The translations under genes and the position numbers were made by a program. From Nissolia schottii (Eukaryota > Streptophyta > Magnoliopsida > Fabales > Fabaceae): DNA of 64,000 nt. Shown in pieces: positions 63,155 through 64,000 of the stretch. Each line of letters begins with the position of its first letter. The stretch's first letter is position 1. The notes below the pieces were generated by a model, which was not told where the DNA came from, did not search any database, and saw only the letters and a list, made by a program, of their open reading frames with translations. The stretch is from the NCBI GenBank assembly GCA_003254905.1, contig QANU01018688.1, forward strand, positions 565,024-629,023, given 5' to 3'.

Positions 63155-64000
63155 ATGGCTACTCCTTCTTTTACCTTTGTGGTCTTTACCCTTTTCCTTC
63201 TCCTCCTCTTGTGCCTCACTTGTCCTTGTTCAGTTTCTTCACTCCCAACTACCATGTCATTGAGAAGACAAGCATCAATCTTGGTCTCTCTCAAACAGAG
63301 TTTTGATTCCAACAATGACACTTATTCTTCACAACTACTTAGCACATGGGACATGTCCAACTTCATGTCCCTTTGCACTTGTTGGCATGGCATCAAGTGT
63401 GATGATCACAACATGTCTGTGGTGTCACTGGACATATCCAACATGAACCTTTCAGGGTCACTCTCACCTTCCATCACAGGGCTCAGGACCCTTGTCAGTG
63501 TGAACATCTCCAACAACATGCTCACTGGAGCCATGGCTAGTTGGGAATTCCACAAGTTGAAGGAGCTGGAAGTACTTGATGCCTATGACAACATGTTCAA
63601 TGGCTCACTCCCTCTAGGTGTCACTGAGGTGCCTAGGCTCAAGCACTTAAATGTTGGAGGGAACTACTTCTCTGGTGAAATCCCTCCAACCTATAGAAAC
63701 ATGTTGCAGCTGAATTATCTGTCTCTTGCAGGGAATGATTTGAGAGGTTTCATACCAAGTGAGATTGGAAACCTCACTAACTTGACACAACTTTTCTTGG
63801 GATATTACAACCAATTTGATGGTGGGATCCCACCTCATTTTGGTAACTTGATCAACTTGGTTCACCTTGATCTTGCAAACTGTGGATTGAAGGGTCCAAT
63901 TCCACCTGAGTTGGGGAAACTCAACAAGTTAGACACTTTATTCTTGCAGACAAATCAATTTACTGGTTCAATTCCTCCCCAACTAGGCAACTTGAGTGGC
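63155..64000 (+). CDS. BAM3: LRR receptor-like kinase, BAM3-like (N-terminal part only)
   Basis: The frame is open for 282 codons from MATPSFTFVVFTLFLLLLLC (signal peptide about 1-28) to the window edge. An N-terminal cap, LRRQASILVSLKQSFDSNND ... TWHGIKCDDHNMSVVSLDIS, is followed by leucine-rich repeats with LSGSLSPSITGLRTLVSVNI, LEVLDAYDNMFNGSLPLGVT, LKHLNVGGNYFSGEIPP, LSLAGNDLRGFIPSEIGNLT, QLFLGYYNQFDGGIPPHFGN and LDTLFLQTNQFTGSIPPQLG. These match BAM3 and its relatives (BAM1/2, CLV1), plasma-membrane receptor kinases that bind CLE peptides in stem-cell and phloem development. Relative to recalled BAM3 one LRR seems missing between LVSV and the WEF block. The transmembrane and kinase parts lie outside the window. 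BAM3 is the best match by memory; a BAM3 paralogue is possible. Confidence 0.88.
   Translation, partial: MATPSFTFVVFTLFLLLLLCLTCPCSVSSLPTTMSLRRQASILVSLKQSFDSNNDTYSSQLLSTWDMSNFMSLCTCWHGIKCDDHNMSVVSLDISNMNLSGSLSPSITGLRTLVSVNISNNMLTGAMASWEFHKLKELEVLDAYDNMFNGSLPLGVTEVPRLKHLNVGGNYFSGEIPPTYRNMLQLNYLSLAGNDLRGFIPSEIGNLTNLTQLFLGYYNQFDGGIPPHFGNLINLVHLDLANCGLKGPIPPELGKLNKLDTLFLQTNQFTGSIPPQLGNLSG

Overview
This is a 64 kb piece of a plant nuclear genome. The DNA is AT-rich, the genes have many GT-AG introns, and intergenic DNA carries typical plant repeats (LTR fossils, a tRNA-derived SINE, hAT- and Mutator-like non-autonomous elements). Protein sequences are those of a dicot, and the general look suggests a legume; that last step is inference. 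One assembly gap of 595 N lies at 27,624-28,218, and single N bases occur near 40,616 and 60,351.

Six host genes are well supported. On the minus strand, left to right: FIS1-type organelle fission protein (1-4,075; last exons beyond the window), a NIPA-type magnesium transporter (6,619-9,776; 9 exons, 350 aa), an intronless F-box protein (16,672-17,811; 379 aa), peroxisomal serine:glyoxylate aminotransferase AGT1 (21,771-25,131; 5 coding exons, 401 aa, ends SRI), and a CHD1-type chromatin remodeller of the CHR5 family (29,807-44,784; 30 coding exons, 1,757 aa). On the plus strand at the right edge is the first 282 codons of a BAM3-like LRR receptor kinase (63,155 to beyond 64,000). I joined the exons by hand; every junction keeps the reading frame and the total lengths fit the families. 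The genes are unrelated in function (organelle division, Mg transport, ubiquitin ligase adaptor, photorespiration, chromatin, CLE peptide signalling): this is ordinary eukaryotic gene order, not an operon or cluster.

The accessory DNA falls in blocks. (a) FIS1 intron 3 is enlarged by an old LTR-like repeat with a nested tandem array. (b) 9.8-16.6 kb is AT-rich with MITE-like elements and a partly duplicated retroelement or pararetrovirus fossil (13.8-15.7 kb). (c) 18.0-19.6 kb has a SINE and a hAT-type element, both with visible target-site duplications. (d) 26.5 kb to the gap is one side of a long inverted-repeat (Mutator-like or foldback) element; a diverged relative lies at 46.8-47.65 kb. 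(e) 48.5-56.7 kb is a mosaic of duplicated repeats containing a 3.2 kb solo LTR with a 5 bp target duplication, whose empty insertion site is preserved in a neighbouring duplicate copy, followed by a decayed RNase H-like fragment. (f) 56.7-63.1 kb has no gene I can support.

I did not find a clearly new biological system. The most unusual items are the inverted-repeat element cut by the gap (with a proline/tyrosine-rich, membrane-tailed reading frame in its centre), the solo LTR with its empty-site duplicate, the shared repeat families, a GC-AG intron in the CHR5 gene, and a probable missing leucine-rich repeat in the BAM3-like protein.
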